From: Zygnema cylindricum | Lineage: Eukaryota; Streptophyta; Zygnematophyceae; Zygnematales; Zygnemataceae | Length of the DNA: 64,000 nt | Assembly (NCBI GenBank): GCA_037447655.1 | Contig: JBBHKE010002085.1 | Coordinates: forward strand, 47,501 to 111,500 | Direction: 5' to 3' | Program-made: the position numbers and the translations under genes | The notes under the pieces: generated by a model | Databases searched by the model: none | What the model saw: the letters and a program-made list of their open reading frames with translations, nothing else | What the model was told of the DNA's origin: nothing | Shown: piece after piece, positions 1 through 10,796 of the stretch | How positions within the stretch are numbered: the stretch's first letter is position 1 | How the letters are laid out: each line of letters opens with the position of its first letter

Positions 1-945
1 CAAGGTATTTTTTTCAATTCCTTGACGGAGGACACAGTTTATAGTAAGGTTTATGTACTCAACTTCCATACAGGAGGAAGTTCGGTGTGGCCTCCCAAAA
101 GAAATTATAAAACTGGGTAGAAGTTGTTCAAGGTGTTTGTCGTAAGAGTTAAGAAAGCGCATTGTAACTGCCATGCATTGCATTTCCTGTTCTTTACATT
201 GTGATTTTTAGAGATTTATGGCGTTGGGAAGGGCTCGATGCAAATTCGGTTACAGATACATATTGCATCGTAGCTTGAAAACGGATGTCATATACATACC
301 ACATAAAACACAATATTACCAATACTGTATAAATCCACAGCACACCTAACCACTTATGTGAAGACTAACTTATACACGACACCTTCTTTCTCCTTGTTTT
401 CGTTCATAATGTTGTGCCATTTTTCCTTTTTCATTGTTCGTTACCTGTTATGTTTGGTTTCCATGTTATCTGATGGTCTACCGTCGCGAGTTTTCAATGT
501 GGCGTATTGTTTGTTACATTTTGTAACTGTTGATTACAATAAGGGTGAACCGACCCACGACCGACAAAACGACTCTATAATGATTCACAAAACTACAACT
601 CGATCCTTGTGATAGTCAAGAGGTCACGTCAAATCAAGTCCCACACTTCAGAACTCCAAAAAGTTATTTTCAATATTGGCCTCTTCTATCATTTTCAGTT
701 GTGACAAGAAATACTGAAGGTTAATAGCACAGATTTGACGAGATGCACCAATGAGTAATCTATTATGGACATTGGGAATAATCAATAAAGACAAATTTGA
801 AAAAACTGTACAAATTTCAATTCGAACCATGAGCTAGAAGAGCTCTTGTTACAACAAATGATTCATTCCCTTTCTATGGGTGATTGTTGATACCTGATCT
901 TGTGACAAAATAAAACATTGATTAGACTTGACTTTTGCTTATAAA
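1..945. other. Gene-free 3' flank of the PPR-SMR gene
   Basis: No coding region, RNA gene or transposon remnant is recognisable here. Open frames are short and low in complexity. The part next to position 946 should hold the 3' untranslated region of the minus-strand PPR-SMR gene, but no polyadenylation site can be fixed by eye. Confidence 0.5.
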
Positions 946-3900
946 CTATCCCATAGGTATTACCCCATCTTGCAAAAGAAGGCAATCGCTATGCTCATCT
1001 GTTAACAACCATTGCTTAACTTCCCTACCGCGAGCTATAAGCCTTCCTTCATTTTGAGGGTCTGCCCTAAAAGGAGATCCTGCTAATAACTCCACGACTT
1101 CTAGTTTCAGTTTCGAAGATCCTCGTATTTTACTCCGGTTGCCCTTTCCAGTGATTATCTCAAGCTGTTTAGGGAAGAGGGAGTTATCTCCCTCGATCGT
1201 CATTTTATTCTTTAACACATTTAATTCGGTACAAGTCGCGGCGACAGCTGTCCCACTCGACATAGAGTGCAAATCGAGATGCCAAACTCCCGGATCACTT
1301 TGCTTGTGGTCAGACATCGCATTCGGCCAGATGTTCCTCACTCGAGCCTCCTCCCAAACTCGTCCGGCCCGGGCATGAAAACCGTACTTGTACAGAAAAG
1401 TAATCAAAGAATCGCAAAAAGCACGTTTTGTCTCTTGTTCTTCCACGAGAATCAAAGCCCAAAACGGATCCACGTCTTCCCACAATTGCTTACTATCCGA
1501 GCCCGGTTCCCCTAGTAATACCTTGATCATTCCATGTACCGGATGGCTACTAGCGTGCATAAGATCCACAAGCATGTTCACAACATTTTGATCCGATGCG
1601 ACGGTACATTCTGACAAAAGTAGTGTGTATGTATTTAAGCTCGGTTGACAGCCTCGTTTCTGCATAAGACCGAAGACCAGATTCGCCTCCTCATAGAGAC
1701 CTCCCTTCAGAAACGAGAATATAATTGTGTTGAAAGCTGGTACTGTAGGAGCGATCCCAGCCTGAAGCATTTTCCGGAACCATTTAGCGGCACGTTTAGG
1801 TTGACCTGCTTTCCCCCATATCTGGACGAGAGTGTTCCATGCAATTCCGTCTGGAGTGTGTCCCTCTTCCAACATTCTGTTAAAGAGTTCCTCAGCTTGA
1901 ACGAGGAAACCACTCTTCCCACAAATGTCAATCACCGTGCTATAAGTGAGCACGTCAGGCTTCACTCCAGCTTCGATCATGTCTTGGAAAATTTGAAGAG
2001 CCGCGGAACATTTACCAGCTTTGCCATAAACGTCAATAAGAGTGTTCCAGGTGACTGAGTTGGGGACATGACCCGACCCTGTCATTTCTTTGAAAACACC
2101 CATCACTTTTTGGAGATCGCCTATACGGCCATAAGCATTCATAAGCATCGTGCTTACGATATGATCCATGACGAAGCCTTTGGCTTTCATTGTCTCATAC
2201 ATCTCAATAGCCTTCTTGTGCATTCCAGTCTTACTATAAAGGTCAATCATAGTGCTGCATACAAACAAATAAGACAAACAAAGGACTCTTTGGTCAGATT
2301 TTTATGCAGAACCATGAGATTCTTGCACCAAAAAAGAAAAAAAAAATCATTCATGTCACAAGACAAATGTCAAATGTAACATACTTTCCCTCTTGCATAG
2401 AGATGTTTAAGGAGCACTTCGAATTTGGGTAATTTCTACTCTAAAAGTGGGACAAAATATAACAAAATCTGAACAAAAGCTACTCTACAATTTTTTGTTT
2501 CAAATTGACCTCGTACATCACCGTGATTTAAGAACCCTTGATTCTTAAGCACATACAGAGGTTTTCGAGACAACAAGTTGAAAAAACAGGACGATAGATT
2601 ATACGAAAATAAATAAAATAAGACAATGACAGCTAAAAAAAAACTGAACAACATCAGCAGCCACAAGACTAATACATAGCCCTTCACTGACAGCTCAAAG
2701 CTATTTAAGTATCCAACTCATTAAGCCATTTGTTGTGCATAAGACAAAAGAATAGAATAAACTCAATTCACGGAGAAACCTAACAATTTTCAAGAGATGG
2801 CCACTTATGGCCATCTACGTCTATCTATGCTGAACACCATCTCTGGTGATTTAACGGGTCCATTTGTTTGCTTCCCAAATTAGGATTTAATGATGTTTCT
2901 CCCACAAAACCCACCCTTATCCCAAGTTCCTGGGCAAGGTGCCTTGTTATCACAAAGGAATGCTTCATGCATGTGGCAACCATGAGCTGCTGCTATCCCA
3001 CTCCAACCTAGCGAAGTTGGCAATCGTGAACAACACTCATAGGCATGAAATTCAGAAACAAGACAGTTACAGCAATATCCTCTCAAAATGATTCTCAAAC
3101 CTACAGAGCCAAAAGGTGTACTTTGCAGACAAAGTCCTTATGCTCTTCGACTGAAATCAGCCTAAACATGTCATCACGCAAAGCAACAACCACTTGACAA
3201 TTTTCTGAAGTGCTACCATGCTGTTTCTGCTTCCCATCCTCGTAGTTCCTATCAAGTTAACTGTTTCAGTCCAACGATAACAGACATCGCCACAAAATCT
3301 TCTTAACATACTGGATCGATACATGCTCAGAGACTTTATAAGGAAGCCAAATGGCCTGCCTTTAGTTCAAATTAAAAAAGCTTGACGGTGCCTAGACATC
3401 GCAAAAACAATTAGTGTTTAACAATTTAAAAAAACAGTCTTCATCAACATTTCCAAAACTAGTGGTAAAAAATGTTTCCCAGTATATAGAGCATACATCC
3501 TATCACAACCGGTATTATGCGTGAGTCATTATACATAACAGAAAGACAAAATTATTTGTCATTGTGTATGTGAAATTGGTTCTTGTGCCATGTTAACATG
3601 TCAAACATAATTTCTCATAAGAATTCCTGGCCTTCATCATTTACCTAGGTTCCCATGTAGTTGATGTTGGTTTTTATGACAATCGATGTACACAGAAGCA
3701 CGCATTTGCATTTATCATACGCGGTATACACCATAACTTTTTGTTTCATCCTGATTGTGACCTTAAACGACAAGGGCTATCACAAAAGTGGACCTCACAA
3801 GTCGACACTTACCGACTTTTAGGACAAAATGTAACCCTGACCAAAAATCTGTGCAAGACAGATAGTTTGAAGACAACAGGCATATCGTATGCCTGGACTC

Positions 3901-6533
3901 CAAGAAAAACGACAACCGCCCTAAGTGTCTCTCAAGCATACTTGAAAATACCAATGACATCCAAACAATCAAAATGACATAACCCACAGCACAACTTATG
4001 AACCTTTTCCAATGCAGAAGAAAGCTGTATCCCACCTCAATACCCCAGGCCCTTCCAGCTCTCTTGCAGACAATGTCTATGGTAAACCACACAAAATATA
4101 TTCTATGTCATGTACTCCAAATAAGAACCAAGATCATCAGTAGAACCACCTAAAACCCCAAAAACACTGATTAAAAACCATGCATATCGTCACTAACTTC
4201 AACTTAACTGCATTATTGCCGTTGCAGGGAGATAGATGTTCCCGATGGACCCTTCGCATAAATTTGCAGAATATGCTTCCTTCCCTCATCCTCAAAAGGG
4301 ATAGGCAATGACAAACTGTGAAAAAAAACTATACAAAGAGACTGATAGACATCACTCTCCCCTCTCCCCTCTCCCCTCTCCCTCTACACACATACCTTCC
4401 AGCCATGCATAATCCCTTTTGTCCTCAAACTGAGTGCCCTTAGATGGGCTTTCCCTTCCTCCCAAGCCGACAAAAATACATACATACATACCTGTGCGTG
4501 ACATAGTCAGGAGTTATTCCGGCCTCCTCCATCTGTGCATGACATGCGAGAGCTTCCTGAATCATATTGGCACGACCATAGGAGTGAATAAGGCGATTAT
4601 AGGTCACCACAGTAGGCCGGACTCCTTCTTTCGCCATTTCCTGGAGCAACTGCCCAACGGCAACTGTGTCTTTGGCCCGACCCATAATCCCAATCATTGT
4701 CGTATACACGTAACTATCGGCTTTACATTGTGGTTGCTCACGGGCCCAGTTGAAGAAAGCCATGGCGATTTTAGGATTCTCAAGCTGCTTTAAGACATCG
4801 CATGCGTGAAATGCCGTAACAACATTTTCCCATTCCTTCATAGAGGAAAAAAATCCATCTCTCTCGAACAGGTTCGTTGACTCTCCAGATACAGATGCTT
4901 GTGAATGAATCTTCACTTTTCTTAAAACCTGGCAAATGTTTTCCACCACGACAGAATGGTTAGACGGTCGCCTTGCCTCCCCCACACCATGAAAAGGGTG
5001 AACGTGAAGAGGAGTCGATATTTTCCTGCTCCTTCCTTTCCGGGAAGTGTTAAGTTGAGGAACCGAGCTTCCCATTTCCGCGAGCATATGAGTTGTACTT
5101 CGTTTGTCACCAAACGATCTATTCTGCGAACCATCCTGCAAATTCGAAATCGAAATATGAACATCCTTCCTCCCGACCACCACCGGCTCGTTTCTATTCA
5201 CTCTAATGCCACCAATGCCTGGCAATCTACTACTGGATGGTCCAGTAATGTTTGGTTTACTGGACCCTAGACCATTTGGCATTCCTTTCAACTGAGGACT
5301 GCTACTAACCTTTTGAAGACCTCCAGCATCTGAGGCCAGTGAGCCTTTCTTACTGACAATTTTAAACGGCTGACTCGTTTTTGTTGGTCCTGTCATTTCT
5401 CTGTTGTCTTGAGCAAGGAGATGTCCCCCAGATGGTGAAGGATGCCATGGGAGTGCTTTTGCGGAAAGCGTAGATTTTGCATTAGTTGCAATACTGGACA
5501 GAGAGGCATCCGTTCCTGCATTATAGTCATTAGGTACCATTGGGCTATTCTGTACATTTTTAGGCGAAACAAGATTTCCAGTCGGAGAAACACTCGCGTT
5601 ATTTCTGATTGAAGCAGGAACAGAATGGGTACTTAAAGTCTGCGAATTGGCTAAAGAAGTACCCACATTACTCGTATTTGCATTACTCTTTGGATTGTCT
5701 GAAACAAATTCTGGACTACTTTTCGACTCAAACTGGGGCAAAATGGAGAGACTCCGATGAGACGGGGCCGTAGGGATGGGAGGCAACTGAGAAGCAGTGG
5801 TACTTAAGCTTGGGTCAGTGGAGATCGGAGGCTTACAGGGTAGAGTCCCCTCTGTTGAACAAAATGACGAAACAGGTTGAATCCACCCGTCTACCGGTTT
5901 CCTAACACTACGTCGTATCTCCTTCACTGGAAAAGCTTGACCCAACCCGTTCGAAGTCTTCAACAGCCCTGAACCCTCTACCATGCCACTCTCAACTGAA
6001 CCTTTAACTGAACTCTTAACTGAACCCTCGGCAACCAAAAGGTCGCTGCCCCGTGTCGCTAAAGAGCCACATTGTTTTGACACAAGCGAACCTTCTACTT
6101 GCTTTGTCCCAGATTCCACCAAGTGGAGTTGTCTGGTGAGCTCTGGAAGAAAAGCTGAGCCTCTGCCAGTTGGCAAAACTGTCCCTTGTTTAAAAAGTTG
6201 CTCGGAAACCGGTACATAGGAAGGAGGTGGACGCCCTAATCCTGAGGTGCCTAGGATCCCTAATGCCGCGACTGAGTGTGCAGGAGGAGCAATCTTCTTA
6301 TCAAAACTTGCCTCTGAGGATGCCCGGACTAAAGTAGGAGAAAGTTCTCGAACTCCCTGAGCCTGAGCCTGTCCTTCGGACCGAGAATCGTCGCAGACGG
6401 AGCTGGAAGATGCTCCAGATTGACTCTGGTCCCTAGGATTTTGCCATGTGTTACCCTGAGAGGCGCCCGATACGAACACAGCACGAGCTCCCTTGTAGAG
6501 CGGAAACACATGTTTTGGTTTCAGCATGGCCAT
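946..6533 (-). CDS. PPR-SMR protein (At1g18900/At1g74750-like), two exons
   Basis: Exon 1 runs 6533 to 4492 and exon 2 runs 2254 to 946; the intron is 4491-2255. The donor is CAG|GTATGT and the acceptor TTTGTATGCAG|C. Exon 1 ends in phase 2 and exon 2 supplies one base, so the frame continues as VTH-S-TMIDLYSK inside a PPR motif. The product is 1116 residues. An in-frame TGA lies upstream of the ATG at 6533. Residues 1 to about 520 are Ser/Pro-rich and probably disordered, possibly with an organelle transit peptide at the extreme N-terminus. Residues about 607-895 are tandem 35-residue PPR motifs. The C-terminus is an SMR domain with LDLH (1007-1010) and TGKG (1049-1052), matching the family LDxH and TGxG motifs. 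PPR-SMR proteins are organelle nucleic-acid-binding proteins. The Arabidopsis relatives I recall are near 860 residues, so the N-terminus here is longer. The family call is firm; the RNA target is unknown. Confidence 0.93.
2255..4491 (-). other. Intron of the PPR-SMR gene
   Basis: This 2237-base intron contains no exon-like or transposon coding sequence that I can see. It carries a pyrimidine-rich tandem stretch near its 5' end (4355-4385). The part from 3973 to 4491 belongs to the segment repeated at 10797-11315. The junctions are supported by canonical GT-AG ends and by the phase 2 to phase 1 match across them. Confidence 0.85.
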
Positions 6534-7539
6534 AATAGCTTCTACAAAATGGCAAACGGAGGGTAAAGGATGATGTCAATGTATGAATGGTTTGTTAAAA
6601 GAGGATACGTGTCAAAGACAAAAAAAAAAAAAACCACAGTGAGACAATGGAGGAAAACAAAAAAAGTGATTCAAGTAAACGCTTTACAAAAAAGCAACAG
6701 CTCCTGCAAAAAGATTCAGGAAAACCTGGCGAAATCCATACCTCTTACTTTGCTAACACCGGATGGTGGAATTAATGGAAGAGAGGTGTCGTTCCACGGG
6801 AAAAAACAACAAAGAACACGCCCAAACACAAGGCTCCAGTTTTTTTTTAAAGGTTACAGAGAGTGCACGGCCTTAGAGTGTGTCTAAGGCTGTATCTCCA
6901 GCATTTTGCATATTAGACCACGAGCAGGAACTCACAATCTGTCAACAGAAACTACTGTACCTATTAGGTTTTGCTTATTTTCAGTATCTGGCCTTTACAA
7001 TTGGACTTGTTAGAGAAAGAAGCGACATCTACTGTAGATGAGAAGGTTACGTCAGCCCTAATTTCTGCTTTGATTTCCTGTACGATCGGCCTCCAAAGTC
7101 CAAACTGCTGGTTATTTCTAAGGAGCTTTCGAGGAACGTTCGTGGTTGGCTGCACTCAACAGAAAATACTGTACTGTCGTACGCAAAGTTGAGTACAAAA
7201 GTACAAAACATACTGAGGGCAGACTATCCATTATTTCAGTTCTGCAGTTGCAGGGCCATTTATGTTACGTAACTGGGAATGGAGCTCCGTTATAGCAGTT
7301 CGTGAGGCGAGCAATCATGACAAGTGGAGATCGTGGCCACTTTTGGCTCACGAGTTGTAATCATTAAACTTAAATTACCTTGAATATCTAGCAAAACTTC
7401 TTTTTGGCGACACAAAATATTTCTACGGGGATACGGAAGAAATTGTTTGGCCTACAAAACGGTTCCACTCGCTTTCTTTCAAAATTTCAAATTTTTATCT
7501 CTCAAACGTACAGATTTACGTGACCGAAAAATCTTCACA
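3973..7539. repeat. Segmental duplication, copy 1 (PPR intron 5' part, exon 1, upstream)
   Basis: This 3567-base block recurs at 10797-14363 with a constant offset of 6824. The left limit is at AATGACATAACCC, preceded by unrelated bases in each copy; the right limit is at ATCTTCACA. I saw only a handful of substitutions and no indels, so the event is recent or the copies have been homogenised. Copy 1 sits in the intact gene. Confidence 0.95.
4355..4385. repeat. CTCTCCC short tandem repeat in PPR intron
   Basis: A pure-pyrimidine run built from repeats of CTCTCCC lies shortly downstream of the donor site in the transcribed direction. The same run is at 11179-11209 in the duplicated copy with the same unit number. 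Confidence 0.85.
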
Positions 7540-8632
7540 AAAAACAAAAGCCTTCACGATTTTGACGCTTGTAAATTCTATTTGTAAATTTAAGCTTGCG
7601 TTTATACTAGTCCCCAAAGTCGTCCAACATCACGTTGTCGGTCGCCTTAAATGTTGTAACTATGTCATTCGTCGTCTAATCTTCCAATCGTTGCAATCTC
7701 TGCATTTTGGACAGAACAGAGTTCATATTAGAACATCTAGAATAACTGACCAGCTGAACGGGAACCCGGCCAATGAAATTTCAAATGAGACTCAATTTCT
7801 ATTGGAGCCATTTCTTTAGTTGCAGGATCACATGGAGTCAATGATAATTCAACTACATTTAGCTTAGATTTTGGGCAAAACTTTTCGCCGAGAACACAAA
7901 AATATTTCTCTAAGAGCAATTAAAAACGTGATTGCTTGATTGGAAAAGAAAAAGCTCCACAAGCTTTTTCTTTCAATATTTTCCTCTTGAATGTAAAGAA
8001 TTATGAAACGAAAGGAAAACAAACGAAAACAAAAGCTTTCACAGTATCTTTACCTGAAAAATTGTTTCTTTCTATTAGTCCAAATTCTTTAGCCATCACG
8101 CTACTGGTGAGGGTAATGGTATTTCCCCATGTGCCAAAGTAAGGGTTATTTAATTTGTTTCTGTCGTTTTCCTGTAAAACACAACACCGTACCGCGTAAG
8201 TAACAGCTGTACAAAGAAATCCAAAAAAGTAGAAGTACATTTTGCATCATCATCAAACTTATAATGTAATACATGTTGTCGTCTTGTGCTTTTCGATCCA
8301 CGACAACATCAAGAAACATCATCCTCAATTTTTTTTTAGAACTCATATTTTTTAGATTAAAGTATCATAGCTAAACAAATAAGAACACATATTCCCACGT
8401 GCCAACAAATTTCAAACGATTTCAAGCAACGAGAAAAATTAGACAATTCGTTATGTATTGTTCGTTTGTGTTTAATACGACAAGAAAAAGTACCCAATTT
8501 GTTTTGTTGTCCGTTTCCGTCTTGTACATATTTTATTTTGTAGGGGTCTCAAAATTTCGGTGCCATTTCACGTTGACCGGACATGAGATGCAAAGGCAAA
8601 GCAAGTTTTTTTCAACCATGAAAGAACTCTCT
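6534..8632. promoter_or_regulatory. Upstream region of the PPR-SMR gene; no other gene
   Basis: Positions 6534-7539 must hold the 5' untranslated region and promoter of the minus-strand PPR-SMR gene and are shared with the duplicate at 13358-14363. A poly-A run lies near 6620 and a small hairpin (GCCTTAGA/TCTAAGGC) near 6862-6890. Positions 7540-8632 are single-copy here, AT-rich and contain no recognisable gene. No TATA box or transcription start can be assigned with confidence. Confidence 0.5.
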
Positions 8633-9321
8633 TGATATTTGTGTATTTTCTAAATCTGTATTAGGAATTGAAAAAGGCAGAGGCAGTCTGCCTCTAACTC
8701 CCTTCTCCAAGCCCCCACATTTGGTGTAGTCACTGAAGGCTGGATAGGGAGACTGAGCCATGGCTGCCTATGCCCTCTAGAGAGTCAAGAAGTAGACTAA
8801 GTAGAATTTACTAAAAAGAATTTGATAGACCCAGGAATTGATCTTGGTACCTACCGTCAATTAAGTTACCCGTAGCCATTAGCTTTGTCCGTTACGTCTT
8901 GGACTAATGCTAGAGTATATTGGGTTTGGTATATATTTAAACATCAATACGTAAGACATCTTGTTTAACAAATGAAACTTATAGTAGAACATAAAACATG
9001 TTACGTACTATAGTACCACACGAAATAAATGCTGCAAACATTTATTTCAACGGTTGATTTTAAAAGACAATCTAATCGGACAGCCGTGGTAAGCGCCGGT
9101 ATCACGGAAAGGACATTTTGGCGGTTTTCAGACGCCGCCACTCCAGATGAAATTTGATGGACCCAAGAATTGATCCTGGTACCTACTGTCTATCAAGTTA
9201 CCCGTAGCTATTAGCTTTGTCCGGTACGTCTAGGACTAGTGCTAGAGTATATTGGGTTTGGTAGATATTTAAATATCAACACGTAGGACATCTCGTTTAA
9301 CTAATGAAACATACAGTATAA
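8633..9321 (+). mobile_element. Truncated Copia LTR fragments, tandem
   Basis: This is LTR sequence of the same family as the elements further right: a TATTTTCTA start region, GCCATGGCTGCC, an antisense tRNA-like segment and a GAAATAAATG/CATTTATTTC hairpin at 9022-9048. A second, partial copy of the tRNA-like part restarts near 9150 and runs to the start of a further LTR at 9322. About 160 bases are therefore directly repeated within the block (8820-8985 and 9150-9310). It is most simply two truncated LTRs end to end. Confidence 0.75.
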
Positions 9322-10300
9322 TGTTGAAGTTACTAGATTTATGAAGTATTTTCTAGGTCAAAATAGGTTATTGAAAACATAAAAGAAAAGCGTAGACAGT
9401 CTGCCTTCATCTCCTCCCTCTATCCCCCATACTTGTTGTAGTCACTGAAGGAAAGAGAAGGTGGTGGTGCCATGGCTGCCTTGGCTCCTTAGGCATTTCA
9501 AAAGAAGTTACATAAGTCAGTTATAACAAAAGGTTGAGTCCGGTAGGACTCAAACCTCCGACCGGCAGTGCGACGCTTAGCCGACAGCCTTAGTCGGCCT
9601 GTCGTTGAAGTCCGTTAGAGTACATGGTGTATGATTATCATTTAAATGTGTCAGAGTTTATTAATCTGATTAACTAAATTATGGAAAAGTAAAATAAATA
9701 AAAATTGGATTACAGTGTGAACATAAAACCGCACAAAAGAAATTTACCGGACATTGATTTTCAACGGCTAGCATTCAAAGCCGTTTTTGATCCGACGGCA
9801 TGATCATCGCTGAGATCCCGGAATGGTTCTTTTGGCGGTTTTGGGTGTGACATGATCTGGCGCCACGTGGCAAGATAACATTGGGATGCGGGAATCCCCG
9901 AGAGCATGAGGGCGAGTCTGGAGGAGACAGGCGTCCACTCAATGACTGAGTCGTACACAAACCGTAAAGAAAGTACACCGGCCACAGTATCTTTCTGTAC
10001 TTTACACTTCTCTGATTGGTTCGTACATCAGTAGATAGGGGTTGTGAGAGGGGTTTAGGACTTAGGAGATTGAGGAGGTAGCCGCCTCTCTCCGAATGAG
10101 TTTTTATATATTTTGGAATCTTTGCCACTTCATAACTTATCGCCTGATTGTGTGTTTTCACTGATTTCTTTTGCTGCAAACTCACGGTAGGAAAACTATG
10201 AGGATGGATTTGGGTGGTTGTTTTCGCGGTGGTATGATCCCTGAAAAGAAGGTTAATTAAAAAAATAGAGGCTGAGAATTTGTTCCAATGGGAGCCTAGA
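9322..10300 (+). mobile_element. Copia 5' LTR of a truncated element
   Basis: The LTR starts TGTTGAAG at 9322 and contains the family landmarks in order: TATTTTCTAGG, GCCATGGCTGCC, an antisense tRNA-like segment around 9536-9610 whose T-arm-like part reads GGAGGTTTGAGTCC on the minus strand, a G-box CACGTG at 9864-9869, and the GTAC-rich region near 9990. The right end is degraded and placed at about 10300 by alignment to the gag start of related copies. Confidence 0.75.
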
Positions 10301-10796
10301 AGTCATGAGCCACCTGAAATCCCTTCAATAGATCAAATTCATTGTTGGGAAGCCATGATGGTACTTCTCACACCTCCATGAAAAATTGAAACGTCCATCT
10401 CAGGGAATCTCACCAGGGTTTAGTGGAGTGAGGTTTTTTGCAGCAGTATCTGCGTCAACGAAGGAGGCAGACAAAATGGACAGTAGCGTGTCTGAAAAGG
10501 GGAAAAGGAAGTACATAAATCTTACTCCTATCGCCACAGTACCCGAAGCGGCGGCCGTGAAGACTAAAGAAAACGATATTCAAAGGTGGGAATACACAAA
10601 CATGGCTGCCAGACACTTCATTCCGAGGCATCTTACCCAAGTTTAGACTACCTCCCATCTTCACATTTTCAAGGCTGAGGAGTTGTGAGCGACCTTAGTG
10701 GAGATCTATAGAGCCGGTACCATTCAGGAGCTCTAGTTGGCCGAGCAAAGGTTAGGGGAGTATACTTACAATGGGGGGGAAATGTTACACTACTGT
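10301..10796 (+). pseudogene. Copia gag remnant, cut off at duplication junction
   Basis: The translation with frameshifts and stops matches the gag N-terminus of the other elements here. Residues such as PGFSGVRF, DSSVSEKGKRK and NMAARHFIPRHLTQ are shared with the minus-strand gag at 19450-20076. The reading breaks off inside the equivalent of KGGEMLDYCND at 10796, exactly where the duplicated PPR block begins. No protease, integrase or RT of this copy follows, so it is a 5' fragment only. Confidence 0.85.

Noticed and set aside
358-612. Small membrane-like protein of 84 codons
   Set aside because: Starts with GTG, biased to T-rich codons, no neighbouring exon or known domain.
946-6533. Two separate PPR genes (443-codon and 697-codon frames)
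   Set aside because: A canonical intron joins them in phase and restores a PPR motif across the junction, so they are exons of one gene.
4434-6887. Plus-strand frames opposite PPR exon 1 (and the same at 11258-13711)
   Set aside because: They mirror a conserved coding exon on the other strand and are shadows of it.
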